Assembly (NCBI GenBank): GCA_947454545.1
Contig: CANGNB010000005.1
Span: forward strand, 1 to 33,783
Reading direction: 5' to 3'
Source of the DNA: Oligoflexaceae bacterium
GTDB lineage: Bacteria; Bdellovibrionota_B; Oligoflexia; Oligoflexales; Oligoflexaceae
DNA length: 33,783 nt
Shown: one piece after another, positions 8,730-16,086 of the stretch
Position numbering within the stretch: position 1 is the first letter of the stretch
How the letters are laid out: the number at the start of each line of letters is the position of its first letter
The notes under the pieces: generated by a model
Databases searched by the model: none
What the model saw: the letters and a program-made list of their open reading frames with translations, nothing else
What the model was told of the DNA's origin: nothing
Made by a program: the position numbers and the translations under genes

Positions 8730-10049
8730 ATGGCGCAGATGATTGAAGTTCTCCTTCCCCAGATGGGTGAAGGTGTGCACGAAGCAACAGTTACCAATTG
8801 GTTGGTAGCCGAAGGTCAAAAGGTCGAAAAGGACAAACCCCTCTTCGAAGTCTCGACGGACAAGGTCGATACCGAAATCCCAGCTCCCGCTTCGGGCTAT
8901 CTTTCCCGCATCGTTGTGCCCGTTGGCTCAACTGCCCAGGTCAATCAGTGTCTGGCTTATATCGCCGCTGATGCGACCCAGGCGACAGTTCCCCTCCTCG
9001 TCGAGGATGAAACCCCGCGCGAGCAGCTCTCTGCACCCATAAGTCCCGACTCAGCCATGAGCGACGAAGAGGATGACCACACTGCGAGTGGTGGGTTTGC
9101 CCGCTCTTCCCCTCTGGTTCGCAAAATTGCTAAAGATCGCGGTATCAATCTGGAGCAGGTCAAAGGTTCCGGTTTGCATGGCCGTATCACCAAAAAAGAC
9201 ATCCTCGACTTTGAAGGCCAGGCCCCCAGCCTGACACCAAAGCCGGTATCAGCACCTCTCGTCACGGCAGCAGCCCCGAGTGCTCAGGCTCTTACCCCCG
9301 TAGAACCCACACGCCTCAAGCTTAATGTCCAAGATGGGCAGGAGCTCCTCGAGGGCGTTCCTGTTCGGCGTGAGACGATGAGCCGCATGCGCCAGCTGAT
9401 TGCGGATCACATGATCGACTCTGTTCGCACCTCGCCGCATGTGACGACGGTGTTTGAAATGGACCTTCACCGCATCACCACGATCCGCGAGAAATATAAG
9501 GATCAGTTCTTCAAACAAGAGGGTTTCAAACTCACCCTGACTCACTTTTTCATCCATGCAGCCGTGCAAGCCATCAAGCAGCATCCTATCGTCAACGTCT
9601 CGGTTGATGGTCAGGACATCCTCTGGAAAAAGGATATCAACGTCGGCTGTGCTGTGGCTCTCGATAACGGCCTCATCGTCCCTGTGATCAAACAAGCTGG
9701 CGACCTTAGCCTGCTCGGCATCGCCCGCCGCATGAATGATCTTGTGGTAAGAGCTCGTAGTAAAAAGCTCAAACCTGAGGATGTTCAAGGAGGGACCTTT
9801 TCCATCACCAATCCGGGAGGATGGGGTAGCATCACCTCGAATCCTATTATCAACCAGCCTCAGGTCGCGATTTTGGGCATCGGGGCGGCTGTGAAGCGTC
9901 CGGTCGTTGTCGATGATATGATTGCGATCCGACCCATGATGTATATGAGTCTGACCTTCGATCACCGGGTGATCGATGGGGAAGGTGGCGCCAAATATTT
10001 GGCGACCCTCAAGCAGATCATTGAATCTTATGATGAGCTGCCGACTTAA
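8730..10049 (+). CDS. Dihydrolipoamide acyltransferase (E2) of a 2-oxoacid dehydrogenase complex
   Basis: Core enzyme that carries the acyl group from E1 on a swinging lipoyl arm and transfers it to CoA. Domains in order: one lipoyl domain (about 1-80) with the modified lysine in STDKVDTEIP (K45); an Ala/Pro/acid-rich linker; a peripheral subunit-binding domain (about 124-161, SSPLVRKIAKDRGINLEQVKGSGLHGRITKKDIL); a second linker; and the catalytic acyltransferase domain, ending with the active site FDHRVIDGEGG (H412, D416). ATG 8730 follows GAGGGG. It is 439 residues, a single-lipoyl E2. Its substrate (pyruvate, 2-oxoglutarate or branched-chain acids) cannot be fixed from motifs, so no symbol is given. 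The pairing with lpd upstream supports one operon. E1 is absent from the window. Confidence 0.93.
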   Translation: MAQMIEVLLPQMGEGVHEATVTNWLVAEGQKVEKDKPLFEVSTDKVDTEIPAPASGYLSRIVVPVGSTAQVNQCLAYIAADATQATVPLLVEDETPREQLSAPISPDSAMSDEEDDHTASGGFARSSPLVRKIAKDRGINLEQVKGSGLHGRITKKDILDFEGQAPSLTPKPVSAPLVTAAAPSAQALTPVEPTRLKLNVQDGQELLEGVPVRRETMSRMRQLIADHMIDSVRTSPHVTTVFEMDLHRITTIREKYKDQFFKQEGFKLTLTHFFIHAAVQAIKQHPIVNVSVDGQDILWKKDINVGCAVALDNGLIVPVIKQAGDLSLLGIARRMNDLVVRARSKKLKPEDVQGGTFSITNPGGWGSITSNPIINQPQVAILGIGAAVKRPVVVDDMIAIRPMMYMSLTFDHRVIDGEGGAKYLATLKQIIESYDELPT

Positions 10050-10094
10050 GCAGTAGAAACGGTCAGAGACGGGCGGGGCATCGAACTCGCTCTA

Positions 10095-10117
10095 GGAGAG
10101 GCCTAATAGGCCTCTTC
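10095..10117. terminator. Strong palindromic hairpin at the convergent E2/HPt-like gene end
   Basis: AGAGGCCT-AAT-AGGCCTCT is a perfect 8-bp stem with a 3-base loop, extendable by a few pairs. It covers the stop codon of the minus-strand gene and lies 45 bp after the plus-strand E2 stop. There is no T-run, so it may act with Rho or as a transcript-end stabiliser. Confidence 0.4.
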
Positions 10118-10477
10118 ACTCGATCCACTCACTGTATCGAGATCTTGAAGAAACTCCAGCAATTCCCCATAGACTTCGTCGATCTGCCCGCGTAATTCCC
10201 CAAAAAGTTCCTGAGCTCTTTCGATATCTCCTCGTTCCCCATGGCCTTCGATCGAAGAGAGGACCTGACTCAGAGGTTTGACTCGAAAGGGTTGAGCCAG
10301 ACCTTTGAGAGAACTCACAGACTGCACGAGACTATTTGCATGAGCTACTTGGATCGCTTCCTGCAGCTCGCGGAGCTGAGTGGGTGCGTGCTCTAAAAAA
10401 AGCTCTATCTGCTCGCGAACAGCTTCACGATCACCCTGCCAGCGATGAAGCATCGTTTTTCGGCTCAGATATCCCAT
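10103..10477 (-). CDS. HPt-like four-helix protein lacking the phospho-histidine
   Basis: A 124-residue, all-helical, acidic protein. Residues about 40-112 match the histidine phosphotransfer (HPt) pattern. In place of the usual aHtLKGsA core it reads VSSLKGLA (54-61), followed by the second-helix pattern PLSQVLSSIEGHGERGDIERAQELF, where the L..lE....gd signature is kept. The residue at the phospho-acceptor position is Ser55, not His, so it should not accept phosphate in the usual way. It could be a decoy or inhibitor of a phosphorelay, or a helical scaffold. The start is supported by GGGGAG before the ATG at 10477. It is a single gene, convergent with the E2 gene. The match to HPt is by eye, so the fold is inference; the coding call is firm. 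Confidence 0.65.
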   Translation of the reverse strand: MGYLSRKTMLHRWQGDREAVREQIELFLEHAPTQLRELQEAIQVAHANSLVQSVSSLKGLAQPFRVKPLSQVLSSIEGHGERGDIERAQELFGELRGQIDEVYGELLEFLQDLDTVSGSSEEAY

Positions 10478-10824
10478 GGTAAGCTCCCCATATTCCTAGT
10501 GCTCAAGATCTAGTGGGGGCTTTCGGATCGAGTCCGAATTTCTTGAGGACAGACAAGCCGCGAAGCCGCGAAGAACACAGACATCCTTCCCACCGAGGTA
10601 ACTTGGTGGACCAACTACATTCCAAGAGAAAGTCATATAGATCAGCCGTTTTGCTCTCGTCAGCTTCGCGCCTCCGAAGCAATCCAGAACCTTGGACGAG
10701 GGAAATAAATTTCCACCTTTCTCGTGCTATCATCAGTAAGTCTCCGGTTGAGCAAGCTAGCCATATATGACATAACAGCTAGAATCTGCGAGCTACTCGG
10801 CGCAATCGGTCGGAGGAAGTCAGC
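10478..10824. other. Intergenic region between the HPt-like gene and the heme operon
   Basis: About 350 bp without a convincing gene. Two overlapping opposite-strand ORFs (76 and 85 codons) have no good RBS and no family character. Two compact hairpins are visible: TTCGGA-N5-TCCGAA at 10522-10538, and CCACCGAG-GTAA-CTTGGTGG at 10590-10609. The latter has a GNRA-type loop on the plus strand. The promoter of the hemX-hemA-hemC operon should lie in the right part, but I could not pick it out with confidence. Confidence 0.35.
10590..10609 (+). other. Stem-loop with a GUAA tetraloop, possible structured leader or small RNA
   Basis: An 8-bp stem (one G-U pair) is closed by GUAA, a GNRA tetraloop only when read on the plus strand. 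It lies about 215 bp before the heme operon start. It could be part of a leader or a small RNA; no known RNA family was recognised. Confidence 0.25.
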
Positions 10825-11634
10825 GTGAATATGTATCACATTGGTGTTATCACAGCCCTCTTAGCCTTTGCCTGCTCTTCAGGGCTCTATCTGCACAGCT
10901 TCGCCAGTCCCCGGACACGCCTGTCCCTGCACCGCGCGGCCTACGGCCTGTTTATAGTCGCGGCTATTCTTATGACCAGCAATGCTGTGACGGCTTACAT
11001 GCACGGCCTAGGTCCTGCTACGACCAGCTTTGCTCTGATCGCGGCAACCTCATGGATCACTGTCTTTGCCCAGTCCATCTTTGGAGTCCGCGTCCTCGGG
11101 GGCTTGGTAGCCCCTCTGTCGACCCTGATCCTCCTGGTTCAATCTTTCTTCGTCACCCATCATGGACAAAGTACCGCTGGCGAAAGCCCGGTCGGCCTGC
11201 TGGGAGCGCACATTCTGACGAGCGTTCTAGGGGAAGCCTTTAGTATCATTGCGTTTGCCACAGCAGTCCTCTACTTGCTCCAGCAGCGAGCCTTGAAGCA
11301 AAAACAACTCGATCGCCTCCAGCACACTCAGGTTTCCATCAGCACCCTCAACCACGCACTCATCGTCTCCATTTGGATCGGCTTTATTTTGCTGACCTGT
11401 GGCCTCATTTTGGGCTCCATCTACTCGCAGTTTTATTACACAGGCAACCGCAATGAGCTTCTAGGCAAAATTATCTGGGCCTTTATGGTGTGGCTCTGGT
11501 ACCTAGCGACCTTAAGCTGTCGGAATATCTTCAATGTCTCCGCAAAAAAGCTTGCGTGGATGACCATTTTCGGTTTCCTTCTTTTGGTTTTGGGGCTGTT
11601 CGGCATCAACAATTGGAGCTACTTCTTTGAGTGA
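10825..11634 (+). CDS. HemX/CcsA-like multi-pass membrane protein of the heme operon
   Basis: A 269-residue integral inner-membrane protein with about eight hydrophobic helices (starting IGVITALLAFACSSGLYLH and ending MTIFGFLLLVLGLFGI). It resembles the cytochrome c assembly/HemX family. The late segment WAFMVWLWYLATLSCR is at the position of that family's aromatic-rich region. In several bacteria a HemX protein is encoded just before hemA and affects the amount of glutamyl-tRNA reductase; this is the same position. A role in heme handling for cytochrome c cannot be excluded. The GTG at 10825 lies 5 bases after GGAGGAAG, while the in-frame ATG at 10831 is further than usual, so GTG is preferred. 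The stop overlaps the hemA start by 8 bp, so the genes are translationally coupled. Confidence 0.8.
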   Translation: MNMYHIGVITALLAFACSSGLYLHSFASPRTRLSLHRAAYGLFIVAAILMTSNAVTAYMHGLGPATTSFALIAATSWITVFAQSIFGVRVLGGLVAPLSTLILLVQSFFVTHHGQSTAGESPVGLLGAHILTSVLGEAFSIIAFATAVLYLLQQRALKQKQLDRLQHTQVSISTLNHALIVSIWIGFILLTCGLILGSIYSQFYYTGNRNELLGKIIWAFMVWLWYLATLSCRNIFNVSAKKLAWMTIFGFLLLVLGLFGINNWSYFFE

Positions 11635-12943
11635 GAAGAACCCCATACTTTTTTGTATCGGCACCAACCACGAGTCGGCAGGTCTCGACTTTCGCGAGAC
11701 TTTGTTTTTAAGTCGCGAAGATATCGACGTAGCCCTCCCTCGTGTCGTCGCTAAACACAAGATCCAAGAGGTTTTTGTGCTCTCGACGTGCAATCGCCTT
11801 GAGATTTATGGCGTGCTCGAACATCCTGAGGTCACTCAGCACCATCTCAAAGAGATATTTATCGACCTTCAGCGCTTTTCTCCAAGTCCTAAGGCTGAGC
11901 TCGATGAAGAGATCAAGCATCGTAGCTATTCGCACGTTCAAAAAGAAGCGGCACGCCACGCCTTTTCTGTTGCGGCTGGCCTTGACTCGCTGGTCCTGGG
12001 CGAGACCCAGATCGCGGGTCAATTCAAACTCGCCGCCCAGCTCGCACAAGAAAATGGAACCCTTGGTCCCGTCCTTAAACGATTGACGCAGGAAGCCTTC
12101 TCGGCTTCTAAAAAAGTTCGTACTCATACGGATATAGGTAAAAAACCTGTGTCCATTAGCCATGCCGCCATTGACTTGGCCAACCGCGTTTATGGCAATA
12201 TCAAAGACTGCAACGTCCTTATTGTCGGCGCCGGTGAGATGGCTGAAGTTGCTGCCAAATACCTGCTCAAGTATCAGCCTCAGCAGCTCTTTGTCTGCAA
12301 TCGGACGCTGGCTCGCGCCGAGCAGCTTGTGGAAAAAGTTGGTATCGGCATTCCGTACCCTTGGGACGAGTTTCACAATATCCTGCCCCAAGCCGATGTT
12401 GTCATCAGCTGCACAGCTTCCAACGAGATTGTCATCGACAAGGCTCGCGTGCTGCGCTCGCAGCAGCAGCGGAATCACAAGCCACAGTTCCTAATCGATA
12501 TCGCCCTCCCGCGCGACATCGATCCGGCTTGTTCGACTCTTGAAGATGTCTACGTCTTTGACATCGATGATCTGAAGCAGGTCGTCGGCGAAAATTTTGA
12601 GGAGCGCCGTCGTGCAGCTGAGCAGGGTAAGCACATCGTCGTTGAAAACGCTCACGCCTTTGAAAAATGGCTGAACAATCTCAGCCTCAAACCAGCCTTG
12701 AGCCATTTCCGTGAGTATCTTGATAGCCTCACAGCTCAAGAACTTCAAAAATCTCTCAGCAAATCACCGCTCAATGCCCTCGATACCAAACAACAGCAGG
12801 CCCTTGAAGCACTGCTCAAGTCTATCGTGCAAAAAATGTCTGCAGATGCTGGTCGCACCGTGCATGCACCACCCCTCGGCTATAGCCCTGAGAATCTCGC
12901 TGACGCTCTGAAAACCCTATTTCCCATGGATAAAAACGGATGA
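11627..12943 (+). CDS. hemA: Glutamyl-tRNA reductase
   Basis: Reduces glutamyl-tRNA(Glu) with NADPH to glutamate-1-semialdehyde, the first committed step of the C5 route to tetrapyrroles. The 438-residue protein has the catalytic cysteine motif STCNRLEIYG (C55), the GLDSLVLGETQIAGQ segment, the NADPH-binding VLIVGAGEMAEVAAKYL, and the IDIALPRDIDP stretch. A helical dimerisation domain closes the protein. It starts with TTG at 11627, with GGAG about 8 bases upstream, inside the end of the preceding membrane-protein gene. No in-frame ATG lies before the conserved FCIGTNHESAGLDFRE region, so the weak start is probably genuine and may limit expression. Its last bases overlap the hemC start (ATGA). 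Confidence 0.96.
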   Translation: MSEKNPILFCIGTNHESAGLDFRETLFLSREDIDVALPRVVAKHKIQEVFVLSTCNRLEIYGVLEHPEVTQHHLKEIFIDLQRFSPSPKAELDEEIKHRSYSHVQKEAARHAFSVAAGLDSLVLGETQIAGQFKLAAQLAQENGTLGPVLKRLTQEAFSASKKVRTHTDIGKKPVSISHAAIDLANRVYGNIKDCNVLIVGAGEMAEVAAKYLLKYQPQQLFVCNRTLARAEQLVEKVGIGIPYPWDEFHNILPQADVVISCTASNEIVIDKARVLRSQQQRNHKPQFLIDIALPRDIDPACSTLEDVYVFDIDDLKQVVGENFEERRRAAEQGKHIVVENAHAFEKWLNNLSLKPALSHFREYLDSLTAQELQKSLSKSPLNALDTKQQQALEALLKSIVQKMSADAGRTVHAPPLGYSPENLADALKTLFPMDKNG

Positions 12944-13947
12944 CTGACAAACGTCCTCTCAAGATTGCAACGCGTGGAAGTCAGCTCGCCCTTTGGCAAG
13001 CCAATTATGTCGCAGGATTGCTTCAAAACCTCGGTTACCCCTGCGAGCTCGATATAATCAAAACCACGGGTGATCGTGTTCAGGACCGCTTTCTTCATGA
13101 GATCGGCGGCAAGGGACTTTTTGTTCGTGAACTTGAAGAAGCGCTGCGAGCTGGCAAAGCCGATCTCGCTGTGCATAGTCTCAAAGATCTCCCGGCTAAG
13201 ATCCCTGAGGGCTTCACCCTAGCGGCGATTCTCAAACGGCATATCCCCCATGATGCCCTAATTTTTCATCCCAAAACCTTCGCACGGCTCTCTTTGAGCA
13301 AGCAAAGCATTTTGGATAGAGACGCATTGGAAAAGCTTGGCCCTCTGACGATCGCGACGGCTAGTCTGCGTCGCCAGTCTCTCCTCAAAGCGCTCAAAAA
13401 TCCGATACATCTCGTACCGGTCCGCGGCAATGTCGACACGCGCATCCGTAAGTTAAACGAAGGTGACTGGGATGGTCTCATCCTCGCAGGCGCTTCGCTC
13501 GAACGTCTCAGTCTGCAGGATCTTCCTCATTGCCTGATCGACACCAACTGGTTTGTTCCCTGTGCAGCTCAAGGCGCCCTCGCCATTGAAACGACGGCCG
13601 ACAGCCCCTTCCGTTCTGTCATCGCTCAGCTCAACGATCCGACGACCTATGCCTGCGCGACTCTCGAACGCAAAGTCCTCGAACTTTTGGGTGGCGATTG
13701 CACAATGCCCTTTGGCGCCTACTTTGCCCCTCAGGCCAATGGCCTGCATACCGGGGGACAAGCTCTCGTCCTCGATTACGAAGGCGAAGAGGTCAAGTGC
13801 TCCTTTGCTTTCCAGCAAAGCCCTTCGCAGCTTGATATTGAGGCAAAGGCCCAAGAGATCGTTGCGGCTCTCGACCAAAAGGGTGTTGCGACTATCCTCG
13901 AACGTCTCAAAATCAAGGTTCCTATTTTAGGCAAGCTCAGCGAGTAG
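12940..13947 (+). CDS. hemC: Porphobilinogen deaminase (hydroxymethylbilane synthase)
   Basis: Polymerises four porphobilinogen units into hydroxymethylbilane in the cytoplasm. The 335-residue protein shows RGSQLALWQA, KTTGDRVQDRFLHEIGGKGLFVRELEEAL, ADLAVHSLKDLPA, ATASLRRQSLL, RGNVDTRIRKL, CAAQGALAIE and the cofactor-attachment cysteine in LGGDCTMPFG (C254), which carries the dipyrromethane. All expected regions are present and the length is slightly above the usual 310. The start codon overlaps the hemA stop as ATGA, so the two are translationally coupled. The stop lies only about 30 bp before the cobalamin riboswitch of the next gene. The heme branch and the B12 branch therefore meet here. 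Confidence 0.97.
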   Translation: MTDKRPLKIATRGSQLALWQANYVAGLLQNLGYPCELDIIKTTGDRVQDRFLHEIGGKGLFVRELEEALRAGKADLAVHSLKDLPAKIPEGFTLAAILKRHIPHDALIFHPKTFARLSLSKQSILDRDALEKLGPLTIATASLRRQSLLKALKNPIHLVPVRGNVDTRIRKLNEGDWDGLILAGASLERLSLQDLPHCLIDTNWFVPCAAQGALAIETTADSPFRSVIAQLNDPTTYACATLERKVLELLGGDCTMPFGAYFAPQANGLHTGGQALVLDYEGEEVKCSFAFQQSPSQLDIEAKAQEIVAALDQKGVATILERLKIKVPILGKLSE

Positions 13948-13979
13948 AGCTCTGCTAAGCTAGCTTTTAGAAATCGAGC

Positions 13980-14072
13980 CTCTCACCAGCAGTGAAGTGT
14001 GGTGCAATTCCACCGCTGTCCCGCAACTGTAAGGCCCTCCTATTGAGGGCCAAGCCAGATCCTGGGTGGGAG
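13980..14072 (+). promoter_or_regulatory. Cobalamin riboswitch (compact form)
   Basis: The leader of the BtuB-like gene contains the conserved core GCTGTCCCGCAACTGT and the B12-box-like AAGCCAGATCCTGGGTGG, with GTGG-N7-CCAC before the core and a perfect GGCCCTC-CTATT-GAGGGCC hairpin after it. CTCTCACC at 13980 can close the structure with GGTGGGAG at 14065 (one G-U pair). The whole element is only about 93 nt, short for the classic class and more like the compact class II variants. The RBS (GGAGGAG, 14086-14092) lies shortly after it and no terminator stem is obvious. Control is therefore probably at translation start. Confidence 0.88.
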
Positions 14073-14100
14073 CCTTTTATTCCCGTGGAGGAGCTTTTTT

Positions 14101-15996
14101 ATGTCCAGACCTTCAGTACTCTTGCTCGCTGCGTCCCTCGTCAGCCCTCATCTGCTTGCTGATGAGGCCTCTTCGAGCGAGCCCATGTCCAACAAAGAAA
14201 GCATGCTCGTCACAGCCACACGCCACCCCCTCGCGGTGAACGAAGTCGGCTCGACTGTCATCATACTCACGCGCCAAGACCTTGAACTCTCTGGCGCCCA
14301 GAGCGTACAGCAAGCTCTAGCAGGCCTACCCGGACTCAATCTTCGTCGCAATGGAGGGCTCGGTGCCAACACGGAGATCATGATTCGCGGAGATAAAGGG
14401 GGCCACACTCTCATCATGATCGATGGCGTGGAGCAAAGTGATAGTGCCTCGATTGAAAAGAACTTTGACATTGGCGATTGGCCCCTCCACGATGTCGAGC
14501 GCATAGAAATCGTCAAGGGTCCACACTCGGTCGCTTATGGTGGCTCGGGATTAAGTGGGGTCATCAACATCATTACGCGCCGGCCCGAAGAAAAATTCGA
14601 AGGTTCCGTGGGACTTGAGCTCGGCAGCTATGAGACCTATGGCCTCAAGGCGCGCGTGGCAGGTAAACAAGGCTCGTTCTCCTATCACACACAAGCATCT
14701 TCCCTGCAATCTGCAGGGTTTTCCCATACAGGTCGACGCGACGAGGATGAAGCGGATGGTTACAATCGCAAGGACTTGAGTCTTGGATTTGGCTATCAAA
14801 ACGAGGGCCTTTATGATGCTCAGCTCCTCTTCAAAGGGGCTCAGTCCCAAGCTCACGTCGATGCCGGCGCAAACAGTGACGATCCCAACTATCGCAGCAA
14901 GCGCCTCGATTGGAGTGCTCAGCTCAATCAAACATTGAAATACGCAGATCATTTCGAAACACGCCTCCTGACAGCCGTTCAGTCCAATGATAGACGCTAT
15001 ATCGATGATCCCGATCCCCTGAATCCCGAACGCGACCAGACTTCCACTCGCTCACGCTATCGCGGTGAACGTAGAAATATCGAGCTGAGCCAATCCATAG
15101 CCCTTGCTGAAACACACAATCTTTCTTTGGCTGCGCAATGGCTTCGCGATCAAGCTCAGATTCAAGACCATTCGGAATTTCAGGGATCCGCCTTCGACAG
15201 CGACTTTCCGCTTAAGACTCTTGAAGAGCGCTCGTTCAGCCTTCAGTACCAAGGCTCACTGACGAAGCGCTTTTCCTATCAGGTCGGGGCTCGTAATCTT
15301 CAGAGTGGAACCTTCAAGGCGCAGACTGTCGGCCAGAGTGCCCTGCGCTTCGAACTCGTTCCTGAAGCCACGAGCCTCCGCGTCAACTACGGACGCGGCT
15401 ATCGCACGCCCTCCCTCTACCAGCTTTTCGATCCGACGGTCGGCGAGAAAAGTCTGCAGCCCGAAGCTGTTGTCTCTGGCGAAATCAGTCTCGAGCAACG
15501 CTTTACACCCCAGCTCAAGGCTAGCGTCAACGCCTTTCAAAATGAGACCAGTCAGCTCATCGAATATAACTTTGACACCAATCGCTACTACAACATTGCT
15601 CGCGCGAGCTTTAAAGGTCAGGAATACCAAATCTTCTGGGATATCAACAATGCTTGGCGAACAGAAGCTCAGTATACTCAGCTCGTCAGCTTGGACCGCT
15701 TGACCAAAGAGCCACTCCCCTCGCGACCTGACTCACTCTGGGCAACCAACCTCACCTGGAAAAACGAAGCCTGGAGCTGGCGTACATCGCTGCACGGACA
15801 ATCGCGCAGCCGCGCGCAAGCATTTCTGGCAGCGTCCGAAGGCTATCGCCTCGTCGATACCAGCCTCGCCTGGACCCAAGGAGCCCAGCGTTATTCAGTG
15901 CAGATCACTAACCTTGGCAATACCAACTATCAGCAGGTGGCAGGATACAACAGCCCGGGACGTTCAATCCTAACCGGAGCCGAAGTTCACTTCTAA
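14101..15996 (+). CDS. btuB: TonB-dependent outer-membrane receptor, probable cobalamin transporter
   Basis: A 22-strand outer-membrane receptor that brings a large ligand, probably cobalamin, into the periplasm using energy from TonB. The 631-residue protein begins with a short signal peptide (MSRPSVLLLAASLVSPHLLA). A TonB-box-like segment (ESMLVTATRHP, about 34-44) and the plug domain (about 50-160: VQQALAGLPGLNLRRNGG, MIDGVEQSD, VERIEIVKGPHSVAYGGSGLSGVINIITRRP) follow. The rest is barrel, ending with the terminal Phe of LTGAEVHF. The cobalamin riboswitch directly upstream is the main reason for the substrate call. ATG 14101 follows GTGGAGGAGC. The stop codon TAA is partly made from the first bases of the inverted repeat of the following IS. 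No BtuFCD or TonB gene is in the window. Confidence 0.9.
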   Translation: MSRPSVLLLAASLVSPHLLADEASSSEPMSNKESMLVTATRHPLAVNEVGSTVIILTRQDLELSGAQSVQQALAGLPGLNLRRNGGLGANTEIMIRGDKGGHTLIMIDGVEQSDSASIEKNFDIGDWPLHDVERIEIVKGPHSVAYGGSGLSGVINIITRRPEEKFEGSVGLELGSYETYGLKARVAGKQGSFSYHTQASSLQSAGFSHTGRRDEDEADGYNRKDLSLGFGYQNEGLYDAQLLFKGAQSQAHVDAGANSDDPNYRSKRLDWSAQLNQTLKYADHFETRLLTAVQSNDRRYIDDPDPLNPERDQTSTRSRYRGERRNIELSQSIALAETHNLSLAAQWLRDQAQIQDHSEFQGSAFDSDFPLKTLEERSFSLQYQGSLTKRFSYQVGARNLQSGTFKAQTVGQSALRFELVPEATSLRVNYGRGYRTPSLYQLFDPTVGEKSLQPEAVVSGEISLEQRFTPQLKASVNAFQNETSQLIEYNFDTNRYYNIARASFKGQEYQIFWDINNAWRTEAQYTQLVSLDRLTKEPLPSRPDSLWATNLTWKNEAWSWRTSLHGQSRSRAQAFLAASEGYRLVDTSLAWTQGAQRYSVQITNLGNTNYQQVAGYNSPGRSILTGAEVHF

Positions 15997-16065
15997 AACT
16001 GATGCCTTGAGTTGGATGCAAATTTCAGTAGATGTCTCTCGCTATTTCATTTCCGCCATCGTAAT

Positions 16066-16084
16066 TTTCCCCCCTAGGGGGAAA
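16066..16084 (+). promoter_or_regulatory. Palindrome covering the transposase ribosome binding site
   Basis: TTTCCCCCC-TA-GGGGGAAA forms a GC-rich stem immediately before the transposase ATG at 16087. The right arm is also the Shine-Dalgarno region. Transcripts entering from outside the IS would fold this arm away. Such stem-loops block transposase translation from read-through mRNA in other IS elements such as IS10 and IS200. Confidence 0.6.
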
Positions 16085-16086
16085 GT

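Noticed and set aside
9249-9965. A 238-codon ORF on the minus strand
   Set aside because: Antisense to the E2 catalytic domain; no motif and no RBS.
10522-10538. A tRNA T-arm-like segment (CGGATCGAGTCCG)
   Set aside because: The loop lacks the invariant TTC start and no acceptor, D or anticodon arms fit around it.
10503-10770. Two overlapping ORFs of 76 and 85 codons
   Set aside because: No good RBS, no recognisable composition, opposite strands over the same bases; treated as non-coding.
11708-12478. A 256-codon ORF on the minus strand
   Set aside because: Antisense to hemA, which has all conserved regions.
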